DNA from: Utricularia gibba
Lineage: Eukaryota; Streptophyta; Magnoliopsida; Lamiales; Lentibulariaceae
Reading direction: 5' to 3'
DNA: 64,000 nt
Assembly: GCA_002189035.1 (NCBI GenBank)
Contig: NEEC01000011.1
Coordinates: 62,001-126,000 of the forward strand
The translations under genes were made by a program, and so were the position numbers. Position 1 is the stretch's first letter, and each line of letters begins with the position of its first letter. This document shows, piece after piece, positions 11,880 to 23,300 of the stretch. The notes under the pieces were generated by a model. The model saw only the letters and a list, made by a program, of their open reading frames with translations. It was not told the DNA's origin and made no database searches.

Positions 11880-12930
11880 ATATATTTCCATATCTTTTAT
11901 TCCTAATTAGGACTAAATTGTAATTTAGTCCCAATCTTAGTTCTAATAGTTACTATGAGCAATGCAACATATGTCAGTAATCCGAACCTCAAGGAGCAGA
12001 AGGAGAACAATAAAGTTGCAGAGGATATAGACAAAAACTGAAGGAAGTACAACCAAATTCCAAGGTGAACAAAAAGGAGATTTTTGGAATGATGAGAAGG
12101 AGAAAAATATCTTCACCATATTGGAGAACACATCAGAGAATTCTGGGGGAAGGATTGAAGAAAAATCACAAGAACCAGAAGGAAGAATGAGGAAGACGAA
12201 CCAGGAACCAAGCCTCTTTTGAAAACTTTTTTGCTTATGAAGAATACCAATCCTAGCTAGGAATAGCTTTAACTTTCAACGAACTGTTTATCATTTCCTT
12301 CCTTTGTCTATATTGCTTTCTGTGTTGTTGCACGACGACACAAACATGTTTTAGATGCTATCTTATGAAAGTGTTTTCATTCCCTTTGTTATGAGTGGCT
12401 AAGCACTTAGGGAGGTGCCTTGGTATTAAAGGGGTGAAATGTGCTAATCAATCATTTGATCTTGTTAACTATAGATCACACCACTTTCTTATTAAATCAG
12501 AATAAATCCAGGAGGGGGAAAGAGTGACACTTATCTTAACAACCCTAATTAGAGGTAGACTAAAGATTAAGGGAAAACAAAGATTTGGGTATACCTAGAT
12601 TTTTTCTTGTCAGATGCATGATTTGTAATGTATGTAAGGTTAATTTAGTGATAAGCATGCAATCCCTAGAAATCCCAAAACATCACCTTCTTTTATTTTA
12701 GATAATGATTTGCTTTTACCCGTTTACTACCTTTCTACATATTGTCATCAAATTACCTTAATCTTAGCTTAGACTAAATCTTTTTATCGTGACATCCACC
12801 GAATGCATTGATTTTCACATAATAAACACCAGCTCCTTGAGTTCAACCCTAATCACTATGCTCATAATTGTATTATGTTTGAATGTGTATTAAGTTTATA
12901 AATTTTATTTGATAGAAGAATTTGCATTCT
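11880..12930 (+). repeat. LTR-like repeat, family A, copy 2 (inverted relative to copy 1)
   Basis: The reverse complement matches family A block by block: the GGACTAAATTGTAATTTAGT end, the CCTAATTAGAGGTAGAC block, the tract leading to GGTTGAACTCAAGGAG, and TTATAAATTT at the right. The short minus frame at 11,943-12,131 matches the frame at 3,070-3,348 of copy 1 in style, but this reflects shared repeat DNA and not a gene. Confidence 0.5.
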
Positions 12931-12939
12931 AATGACGTG

Positions 12940-13597
12940 TAAATTCTTCATTTATCAATATCATTAACTTGGACCCAGGAATTATTGATAGTCTAGATGA
13001 AATTATTCGAAATAACATTTCATAGTTAATAGAAGTAATGAATCCTTTATTAATAAATCAACTATCTCCAGTCTTAAGGTATCACATTTCTTCTCATCCA
13101 TACTAGGTAAGCTATGGTAGGCTCCTATCAGTAATGAGCAAATATGCAAAATTACGTTCAAGATAAGTTTGTTGATCAAGTCTAAGTTTACTTACATAAC
13201 TACCATATATGAGATCTTGTTACTAACGCTTGATTAGTTTCCTATAGTAATATTTCAAAGACAAGTCATTTAGTTAATTAATTATCTAATTGATACTCAC
13301 ACTAATCGATACCTACACATCTATACCCACACTATTGTCTAAACATTTAAAGAACTCAATATGTACCAATTTAATCATACTTGTGATATCCTTATTTTAC
13401 AAATACTTTAGGTAGTAAATTTTTAACTTGATAATAAATACTTGAAAAATCTCACATATTGATCATATCATAATTTCTATATTATATAGATCAAGTAGAA
13501 GATTTATCATGTATATAAATTTGATCACTATTGAAAATAAAATATCAAAAAATATGATTCCAATAAGTTGATTATATCTAATACATACACTAACACC
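12940..13597 (+). repeat. LTR-like repeat, family B, partial diverged copy
   Basis: The right-hand half of family B can be followed from about 12,980 (TTATTAATAAATCAACTATC, CATCCATACTAGGTAAGC) to ATACATACACTAACA at 13,597, the same terminus as the other copies. The left half is missing or replaced by the family A copy. Divergence is clearly higher than between the other two copies. Confidence 0.5.
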
Positions 13598-14099
13598 TTG
13601 CACACTAATCCCCCTCACGCTTAAATGCTCTACATCACAACCATGCTGAAGCGGGTCGTTACCTGTGAACTAATACAACCAAAAGACAGTGTGCATAGCA
13701 ACATCCCATCAGCACGGAAGTTGTAAAGGACAACTTCCCCCATGCCCACGCACATAGTTATCCCCGAACTGGTACTTCCTAAAGAGGTTTTGCATTAATC
13801 AGTACACGCACTCATCACGACCACCCCTCAAAGGGTCTACACAATAATATTCGACCCACACAGGTGCATGTTTGACCCAATGGGTCAGACCATAACTTGA
13901 CTCATGTACCGATCACCTGTACTATGGGACAATCCACTAAAATATAATTATACCTTTTTTATTTTTATATAAAAAATAAAAAGAACTTGAGAATATTACA
14001 TTTTTATATTATAAGGGCCCTTTTTATTAAAATTTATGAAAAACAACTGTTTTTTTATGTTTTTTTGGAAATCAATTAAAAATATATACTGAAAAGTTG
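13598..14099. other. Unassigned spacer
   Basis: No gene, terminal repeat or copy elsewhere in the window was recognised. It contains a more GC-balanced block (13,620-13,930) followed by an AT-rich tract. Confidence 0.35.
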
Positions 14100-15900
14100 A
14101 CAGTGCTAAAGGAGACGTGTGTTTTGTAACAACAGAACCACGAATATTAAAAGCACTCTCCAAGTCAATCATTAAAGTATGAGGTTTGGGGATGGCCTTG
14201 ACAATTTGAGCTAATATCGGATGAAGAGAAGACTGATTTTTAGACCAAGCAACAATATCTAAGCTTTCTTGTTGTTACTAGGTAGCTATTATATTTCATT
14301 GTACAAGGTAACCTCAATGGCTTGAGTAGTAGTGAAAGAGTTTGTTGAAACCTACACCATAGACTAGCAATCATTGGTGGCCGCAGCCCATGTTATTTCT
14401 ACATTGAGAATTATTCAAATTGATCTCATATAAACATTCTAAAGACTCAATTGCTACTCTAAAAAAATTCCAGGAAGTGCAAGAGAACTATTAAGATTAC
14501 AAAACATATTTAAGCCATTTTATAAACCAAACTTTTTAACTTTTGGATCAAGAATACTATTTTACAAGAAATAAGGTACGTAGGGACCCATGATATTTTA
14601 AAAACTTCAAAATCATATTACATATACTATCACTTAAGATAACATTATTTTGATATTTTTAGAACACTAAAGTAATACTAATTAAAGAAGATAATACTAA
14701 ATGACTTGTGGGATGATAATCATCCCTAAATAATATATCATAATTATGAAACATGGATAAATAATCAATTAAAACATCATTTTTTTGAAAATAATCTTGA
14801 AATATGCAAATAAATAAATCTGAATGTATTCATAAAAATAATAGCTCTATAAAAAGGCAAGGAACAAAGCAAAATGAAAGTAGAAGTCCTCCTAGTAGAC
14901 AAATCATTATTTAAAGTTGTAAATAAAAATATTATGAACGTTGCATAAATGTTTAAATGCATCTCTTTTTGTACTACTAGTTTTTAAAATCAACACCAAT
15001 TTAGGAATATGATATTAAATATTAAAATTACTAAGTAAGTTATTAATTTACAAAATTTACAATGCATCATGAACACATAAATTTAGAAATGTAAAAAATG
15101 CACCTATAATGAAAAGAAAAGCCATTCAAAAAAGGATTCAATCAAACTTTTTAAAATATCTATAGCACTAGTCTTACCGAAAGCATTATCAAGAGTGACA
15201 TTTAATATACGATTAAAAATACAATGCTCTTTACAAATGTTATTTATCAATATTGCAATTCCTTTTCCAAATTGAGGAGTCACCAAAGCCTTAAAGTTAT
15301 AAGCCTTTTCTCAATCTTCAATTTGAATCAATCCAAATACCAGTAACAATAATATAATTTTCACTATTAATACCATGCCAATGATCACAAGTCAAAGCAA
15401 ATTTACAATGCCAAAGATATAAAAAAAGAAATCAAACTTATTTCCATCTGCTTAAATTGTTTTAAAGCAATTCCAATAGTTGTTTTTTTCTAGAAAACGT
15501 AACAAATTGATTTTGCATGCTATTCACAAAAAAATTATCAGTGAATCAATTTTCAACATCAACAAGTGGTTTTTTCACTTATAATCAAAGCAAGCATATA
15601 ATCAAACTTGGTCAGCTTTTGAATTAAATGAAACCATCTTACTAAGACTATCAACAACAACACTTAACATAGACTGCATGATATTATAAATATTTCTATC
15701 AGGATATTTCATTTTCATATGACATCAAATTTTAGTACTCAAACCTCTTGTGTCGTGAGTGTAACATGGTCTATATACTTACAAAATGCTCTTTTATATT
15801 TTTTTCTTATAAACGAGACTTAAAAAGAGACTTGGTTATCATGTTTCCAAACTGGTTTAGAACGAGACTCCTTAGATTTTGCTAGCGTTTTCTTGAAATA
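14100..15900 (-). pseudogene. hAT-superfamily transposase remnant
   Basis: The minus strand preserves scattered parts of a plant hAT (Ac-like) transposase in the right order. Near 15,390-15,310 is FALTCDHWHGINSENYIIV, the core motif around the first catalytic Asp. Next is NVTLDNAFGKTSAIDILKS at 15,140-15,220, the second core motif. Near 14,530-14,600 are KYHGSLRTLFLVK-like codons. At 14,110-14,220 the hAT C-terminal dimerisation signature survives as LESAFNIRGSVV, preceded by ILAQIVKAIPK. Many stops and frame changes separate these blocks. No terminal inverted repeats or 8-bp target duplication were identified. Confidence 0.6.
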
Positions 15901-16499
15901 TCAACACAACCGTCCTCCATTTAAATCTCTCCAATTATATTGTTTATCATGTTTCCAAACTGAGAATTGGTGGGCATTGATGATTCACTTATATGCAGCT
16001 GTTAACATACAAAAAATATGACTTAAACTTTTTAACAAAAAAATTGAAATGCAATAAGAAGATGAAAAGGAGATTAAAGTGAGAATAAAAAATAAAAAAA
16101 TGCAATTCTGACAAGAAAATCATTCGTGAACTCATAGTCAGAAAGTATTCGCCTACTAGAGAGCGGGCGTGGAGTGCCTCTTTAGTTTGACTTATCCATT
16201 CACGGGGATGCACTCATTGCAGCTCTCCGACCACCTCACAACCAATAGATTCTGAATTCGTTAATTCAGAATGAATTATTTATCCATGTTTCATAATTAT
16301 CATAACTCATGATTATCATAACTCAGTTTGGAAATCTTAGAAACCAATATCAATAGGTTCTTGTGGTTTTGACCTCATGAAATCGATAGAGCAAGGTGGA
16401 GAGCATCAACTCATGCTCTTTTGGCAGGAGAAAGACAGTGTTTTGTCTGTGGCCGTACCTCAGAATCAATGGACAGATAGTGACCTCGTATCTAGACTC
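15901..16499. other. Spacer with a short palindrome
   Basis: Probable continuation of hAT debris. At about 16,248-16,274 an inverted repeat ATTCTGAATTCGTTAATTCA with AGAAT forms a short palindrome, and CATAATTATCATAACTCATG is followed by a second ATTATCATAACTCA. No gene recognised. Confidence 0.3.
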
Positions 16500-17005
16500 A
16501 TTGGGCCATTGGCAATACTCGGGCACACGCGTGCAATTTGAACGTGAGGGTACGTTGGTAGGACCTCTTATTCTCATGTTCGTCCAAGGAGGAGCAACAT
16601 CGGGCTATTCCCATGCCTTCTTGCAAAAGAGTATAAGGGAGGGTAGGCAATTCCTTACTCCTATAACCGAGTACTCAAGAAGATTAAAGAAGAGTGAAGA
16701 CGCAATGAACATAGCTGGGCAGGATTCCAAACCCAGGAACATTCACTTTATTTAAGGTTCATCGCTCACGTTTATTTCAATTATTTGTTTAAAACCCCTC
16801 TTATTCCCTTACTCAACCTTCATCATTTACGTTTCTCACACTTTTACGCTACTAAACCGTTTACAAATCGTGACAGTTGTATTCGGTGTAATATCACCTT
16901 TCACTGAAAAACAACTCCCTGCGTTTGACACCCGTACTACGCTTTTTTGTTATACGAGTTTTAAAAATATTAAAATTTGTTATGGAAATGACACGTATCA
17001 CTATT
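16500..17005 (+). repeat. Dispersed repeat, family C, copy 1
   Basis: About 500 bp can be aligned by eye with 52,175-52,655 in the same orientation. Shared blocks include GACCTCTTATT, GTTCGTCCAA, GGAGCAACATC, GAGGGTAGGCAATTC, GGTTCATCGCT and AATCGTGACAGTTGTATT. The 119-residue plus frame at 16,396-16,755 is not maintained in the other copy, so I do not call it a gene. The class of element is unknown. Confidence 0.6.
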
Positions 17006-17560
17006 ATCTCGCTTACCCTTGCCCAAATCAGCTCCTTCCAAAGAAAAAAACTTTGTATGTGTTTGCCATAATCCTATGAAATTTCCTAATTTTGACACCG
17101 CTATATGGCTCTAGTAGAATAAACTCTACAATGGTACAAACTGTTTTGTAATTAACTCTTAGCAGATCTCCCTTCATTTCCTCATGTTTTTCCTTATTCG
17201 GAATTTTTTCCCTTCACATATGTTCTCTTTCTAACCTCAACATGATAATCCATAAGTTCTATCAAAGAAATACATGTCTACATCTTGTTTAAACATATGC
17301 CTTTGTCCAATGGGCCATTGTTGCATGCTTGTTGTTTCTTTATTCTATCTTTTCTCTTTTTTTTTCTTTTCTCTACTCTTCTTTTCCCCATATTTCAGTC
17401 ATAGTTGAAAATGTGGTACTCCACACTATTGTTAATGAGTGCAAGTGTCAGAGACTCAACTCAAATGTTAGTTTAGTTTCTACAAGGCATCAACACTATG
17501 TGAGAGGCTATAAACCATTATCCGACACATCTTGATGCTGACTATTGCCCAACAAAGTAA
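17006..17560. other. Spacer, nothing recognised
   Basis: Pyrimidine-rich stretches at 17,330-17,400 give the Phe/Ser-rich frame at 17,329-17,535, which I regard as composition and not a gene. Confidence 0.35.
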
Positions 17561-17599
17561 GGATGCTACAACTGAAAGCTGAAGGCAAGTTTTTGGAAT

Positions 17600-18880
17600 G
17601 ATTATGATAGTGATCAAAAGATCCCAACTGATATGAAGGCTAGGTTGGTGACTCAATTATCTTTTATAATAACAAAGGTAAGGATAATGACCCAATACCT
17701 TTGGCTAAAGTGGGAATGTCAAAAGAATCACCAAGTCCCTACCTATTGGTTGATGAGGCAAAACACAATCCTATAGCCTCTCATCAATGAGTGAATCCCA
17801 ATCGTAGTGATCGATGGTGACATTGGACCCAAATAAGATGTCAAGATAATATCCAACAAGATGTTAAAGCCACTAGAGAGACTATAAGGTGTCCTATGAT
17901 GTGCTCTAAAGCTAATTGGTATAGAACAAGGAAGAAAGCGATAATCACAAGTCAACTAGAATCTTTAGTGTGAGTTAGCATGATAATTCACATAATAAGA
18001 CTTTGCTACTAAATAAGGCAAGGGTGGTAACCTAGTAAACTCTGAACTTATCAAAGGTCATAGTAGTAATCCAATAACCTTCTAATTCATAATGAGGTAT
18101 GGGCTATGGCCTGAAAAACTCCACTACTGTAGAGTGGTTGAAAGGTTAGCAATATCACCACCTTCAATAAATAAATAGACATGGGGCAGTAACCCGATAA
18201 TTTCCAATTTAACAATGGAATGAGCAATGACCCACTAATCTTCCAATCCTCAACTTAGGGGAGGATAGTGAATGATGACCTCCCATATGATGCTAATCGA
18301 CTTTTGCCAAAATTTTATAGGTAAGGGTAGAAACCCAATAACGTGAGATACTGAAGGCATGGCTAGTAATCCAATAATCTTCTAGAAGAATAATATATGA
18401 AAGTCTCGCCTGAATAATCCACTTCTCAAAACACCCTTGATAATGTCCCCATGCTAAAATTGGTCCAAACTACAGAAGGTGATGGCAAGAGCCTTGCATC
18501 CTCTCTTCAAGAAACCCCTAAGGTGATCAATGCATGTAATCGATCCTAGAGCTTTCAGAAAGATGGTTTTCTACTAAACTAGAGGCCCAAGGTAATGATT
18601 CCAATGCTCTAGAATAATGGACCCTATTATCATCCTTGTATTACGATATGAGCACCAAGGTGGTGACCTATTATCTTTGTATTACAATATGAGGAGACGA
18701 ATAATGATTGATAGTACTCATCCTTTTTAACTCAATATGGGCATAGGGAGTAATCCACAATTCCTAATGGACAACATTTTGAGGTTTGGGTAATAGCCCA
18801 ATGAATCTCACTTAATTCATTAAATCACTAGGAGAAATGGGTATAGACCTTGCTAGGCTCCACATAGACAGCTCCCAAAT
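17600..18880. repeat. Decayed array of a recurring motif (GTAATAACCCAATAATCTTC-like)
   Basis: A motif of roughly 30 bases recurs many times: a purine-rich lead (AAGG.A.GGG), then GTAATGACCCAATAATCTTC-like sequence. Clear instances lie near 17,660, 18,010, 18,055, 18,185, 18,215, 18,320, 18,358 and 18,780, with weaker ones between. Spacing is irregular (about 35 to 150 bp). It behaves like an old tandem repeat degraded by point change and insertion. No coding frame runs through it. Confidence 0.5.
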
Positions 18881-20085
18881 GTATAGGGTATTGATCCATA
18901 TGTGAGGGTACCTAAAGATGAACATGACATGATGGTTGAATGAAGGAGGTTGTAGATCCAACTCCCCCAAAACCAAATTAGATGAATATGTAGAGATCTC
19001 TAAGAATTAGAGACTTGGAGCTCATATTCACTATCAAATGTTGATAAAACATCATTTCAAAAGAATGACGTTAATTTTGGGAGCACACGAAAACCAAGTG
19101 AGTGAATCCAAGTGGTAACACACACTATACACTCATGAGCGACAACAAATATCCAATATATGTGAAATGATATTAATATAACTATAATGGGAGAGCAATA
19201 AGGAGGATAAATACAAGGACTTCTCTATATATGACCAAATCATGTCATTTCAAAATTATAGAATCTAAAACTTATAGGAGAATCTGTGGACATATACTCC
19301 TTTTTGTCGAGCATGCTTGAGGAAACTTCTCATGGAGTTTTACCCACCAGATAGTATGAGGTTGAGGAAATGAAAGGAAAAGGAAAGAGTGGCTCCAACC
19401 AAGTGTAGTTAGTAAAGAAGGTGGCACCTGTCTACTGATTTCATGAGACCAAAGTAGCAAAAACCTCTTGATGTTGGTTTCTAAGGTCACAAGACTGAAA
19501 TTACTGAGGTTAAAGAGATGCAATCATGCATGTAAATGATCATATATATAATGAACTCATGATATATTAAATGTTATTTTTTATTCTTCATGTTTTCTAG
19601 TGAGCTTTCATTTTGAATGGTTGCATATTTTCTTTAAATGGCCTTCTTGAATCCATGTATCACATTCAATGCCTTGACCACTAATTTTTTCCAAGAAGCA
19701 TATGGGAATGGAAGGATTAGATGTTGTGATCTAGGTCATAGGGAAAGAGGTCTCATTACTGGCCACTTTGATGCTTCTCGTTTTTGGTTTTAGGTTGGTC
19801 CTTTGGAGTGGACTCACTTCCGAACTAGTTCTTGTGTTTCTAGGTTGTCTTGTGAGTCCTTTAAACCTTGTGTTTATGTAGAACAAAACATGATATCTAC
19901 ACCATGCTTTGCTATGGTTATGTGAATGACTTTATTTATGTTTTACCTTAATCATGTGTGATGTTCACTAAATGTATCCAATGTCCTTTTCAATTTAAGT
20001 TAATAGGATAATATAGTCTTATGTTTCTTTCTTGAGAATATGACATCAAGGCCTAAGTTCATGAAGGTGTGAATTTAGGCGCTGA
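18881..20085. other. Spacer with no supported gene
   Basis: The minus frame at 19,272-19,523 is isolated and has no recognisable domain. I see no terminal repeats. Confidence 0.35.
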
Positions 20086-20420
20086 TAGTTGTGATTTGAA
20101 GTTCCTTGGTAAGATCATTGTCTTCAAACTCAAGTTTGAGTTGTGACCACATCTCTTTTCCACTATTGTAGGTCATCACCAGTGATGTACGGAGAGATCT
20201 AAATCAAAGAAAATCATAACCTTGTCTACCTCTTTTCTGGCAAGCAACTCCTCATACCGAGTTTGTGTAGCAGTAGTATTTTCAAGTTCAAGAATTGGTG
20301 AATCATTTTCTTCCACGGCCCATAATTTCATGACTCCAAGATATGCCTTCATACATAGAGTCCATAGTGCATAATCTGATGCATCTTTGCGTAGTACTTT
20401 TGGAAATGCTTTGATAAAAC
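20086..20420 (-). pseudogene. gag-polyprotein-like retrotransposon fragment
   Basis: The minus strand contains SDYALWTLCMKAYLGVMKLW, then AVEENDSP, RYEELLARKEVDKVMIFFDL, a stop, and in another frame KEMWSQLKLEFEDNDLTKEL. The pattern (W...M...L....LW..V...., then an A...KA...I shift, then EMW..L) resembles the gag polypeptide of Copia-type plant retrotransposons (UBN2/DUF4219 families). No protease, integrase or RT was found beside it. It is a fragment. Confidence 0.4.
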
Positions 20421-22320
20421 TTGTTGGATTCTAGAAACTAATGATTCAGAAATGCTCAGAGTAACCTCAAATGAAAGAGAGCTTTTGCATCTATAATAAA
20501 CGTAAGACCATGCAATAGACTTCAATCAAACATGAAATAGACAATTGAAGTGTAAATACTAGAAAATTAACTAACTACCCAAATAGAAGGAAAAACGGGA
20601 TGACCACGTTTTTGAGATTTATCCATGATCTCTCAATGATGGACTTCCACTTCATGAGTAGAGAGACTTTGTTTTGTTCTGTTGGCGGATGACCGGCAGT
20701 TGAGTTATCTTCATTGTCCAACAATGAGTCGCTCTAGAGCTTGATAAGATAATAAGGCTCCACCTCGCAATCTCATCATGTCTCCCTATTATCTTTGTCT
20801 ATAATATTTTCTTGTCGACTAGTAATCGATCTTCTAACCAAAATGGGGAGAACATATCCTCATTTCAAAGATATGGGAGGAAGGTATAGCAAAAGATAAA
20901 ATATCACCTTGACACTTGTCTTTATACTAGTAAAATCTCATCTTTATACTATAAAGAGCGAATGAAAGGGCTTTGTGGACATCTAAAAGCACCCAAAAGA
21001 AGATGAAGCAATTTTTCAAAAGTTTTTTTTAGTTTTTTGGATCAACCTTGTTTGTTTTCTTCTTCAAGTTCATAGTGGAACTTCTTCTTCTACTATATGA
21101 GCACTTCTAGTTTTCCAATTTTTTCAGGTTACTAATTTTAATCTTCATTATCACTTTCTAAAAATACCTCAAAGATGTTTGATATTATAGAAATCAAAAT
21201 TAAAATCACTCAAAATCATCAAGCATCGTAACGATACATTTTTTGTTCTAGCAGATTTAAGAGGCCCTCCCTCCCCCCTATATGTGTGTACGAACAAGGG
21301 GTGGAAAAAGAAAGTGGTCTCAAAATGTTAAGATTATGTTAGTATAGTTTCTAAAGTGTCTCTTCTTCTTCCTTGAATATACTATGTCTTGTAGTTTGTC
21401 TTATCCCATCTTCACTTTCAAGTTTTGCTTTTGACTCCTCCAAACCAATCAATCACTCTTCTCCTTTCACTCCTATGGTAGTGCTAGTGTTGCTTATTTT
21501 GGCGACTAATGTATTACAGCTTGTACTCCTCACCTTAATGTACAAAATAAATCTCTATACCTTTGTGCCTCTTAAATTTGAATTCAGAAATCTTGTACAA
21601 TAGAAAAAAAAACCATCTTGGCTTATTACTAATCCTAATAGTTTGTTATCTTTTTGTGTATATGACATCCAGATTTTAAGCCATCATCTTCCCCGACTAC
21701 ATCAAAGTCATAGTGAGAGCCCATTTGGATTATGTGTAACATTTTTACTATAGTTTAGTTTATTTAGATTCAAATTAATTGATTTGAAATGTTGAAAAGT
21801 AACTCATGTGTAGTTTATCCCTATGATTTATTTAGGTTTATAATCAAAACACATTTGATATGTGGGTCTAAAATATGGGTATTGATGAGTTTATGTGTAA
21901 AATTATAAACATTACCCTATACCTCATTAAATAAATTAAAAAAAATTAATACTCTCGTATTTACTTTTCTGAACCCCCACCTACCCCCATTTTCACCTTA
22001 TTCCTCACAACAGGATGCTACTGGCGACCATGTCTTTGATTTTCTAGTAATAGCTTTTTAAGCCAGCAGCTCGCTACATGCAAGCTTGGCATCGTTTCCT
22101 TTTATTTTTTGTTATGAAATGTTTATGAAGGATATTTCGGTGATATTGTACCAGATAGGTGATTCTATGTATTGGGAGCTTTTATAAAACTTAATTTTTT
22201 TTGAGATCATAAAGATGTCTATTTAAATCACTCTTGAAGAATATTACAAAAAAATGAAACACTCATTCCAATGAACTTCTCCTAAACTATCCAAGAAATG
22301 AACTTCTCCTACATTGATGA
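20421..22320. other. Spacer with one possible MITE end
   Basis: No gene recognised. 21,715-21,960 begins GAGCCCATTTGGATT, which resembles some plant MITE termini, but I found no inverted partner. A T-rich stretch lies near 21,000 and a pyrimidine-rich CCCTCCCTCCCCCC run near 21,267. Confidence 0.35.
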
Positions 22321-22329
22321 AGTATGTGA

Positions 22330-23300
22330 TAACATTCCCATCTTGCATGTGATAAACGAAAATTTCACACACTTCATAAATATGTAAATTCTCCTATGAA
22401 ATAAATTTATAGACCTAATTCACAATCAAATATAAGCATAGTGGACTAGGATCGAACACAAAGAGTTATGTGCTTGTTGTGTAAAGGTTGATGCATGTTG
22501 TTTCCGTCACGTTTGAAAGATTTAGTCTAAACTAGGATTAAGGTAGGTTTACAATAAAATACAATAGAAAAACAAACAGATACATTCAACTGCTAATTAA
22601 AACAAAATAATGCAAAGCCTTGAAGGTTCCAGGAGTAGTATGATCATTGCTACACTTAACTCATTCAATCCAATAATCATTTACCTAACAAATGAAGAAT
22701 TCAAGTTTATCTAAACCCTTCTTTTCCCTAATCTTTGGTGTACCTCTAATTAGGTTTGTTTATGATGAATATTACTACTTTTCCCTTCTGAATCTATCTT
22801 GATTTGTAGGAAAATAGTGTGAGTATCGAGATAATGTGTTTAGCCCACTCATGCTTAAGTAAAATTAAACACGTTCATAACATAGCAGCCAAAACATATT
22901 CATGTCACAGTGCAACAACAAGGAAAGAAATATAAACAGAAACATAAATCATGAATAGTTCATGCATAAATCTAAAACTACTCCCAACTAGGAATAATAT
23001 TCTTGATAAACAAAGAAATGTTCAGAGGTAAGCTTTAATCTTGGGTTCGTCTTCTTCGTTCTTCATGGTTCTTCTAAGATTTATTACTAGATCTTCCTTC
23101 TAGAAGCCTGTGGCATGTTGTTCAATGTACGTAGATATTTTCTCTTTCATCATTATTCTCAAAATCTCATTTTTGCAATATTGGGGTTTTAACATCTTAT
23201 ATTCTCAGCTTTTTTCACCATTCCCTACCATCTTTGCTATCCATTTCCAGCTCCTTAGGATTTGGAATGCTGAAAAAAGTACTGCATTGCTAAAATAAAA
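22330..23300 (-). repeat. LTR-like repeat, family A, copy 3
   Basis: Same block order and orientation as copy 1: AATAAATTTATAGACC, ATAGTGGACTAGGATCGAAC, CACAAAGAGTTATGTGCTTG, TACCTCTAATTAGG and AATATTCTTGATAAACAAAG. Copies 1 and 3 are close enough to align by eye throughout. No flanking pol was seen, so this may be a solo LTR. I could not identify a target duplication. Confidence 0.55.

Noticed and set aside
16396-16755. 119-codon plus frame
   Set aside because: The frame is not kept in the related repeat at 52.2-52.7 kb and no domain is visible.
21715-21960. Possible MITE beginning GAGCCCATTTGGATT
   Set aside because: No inverted copy of the end was found downstream.
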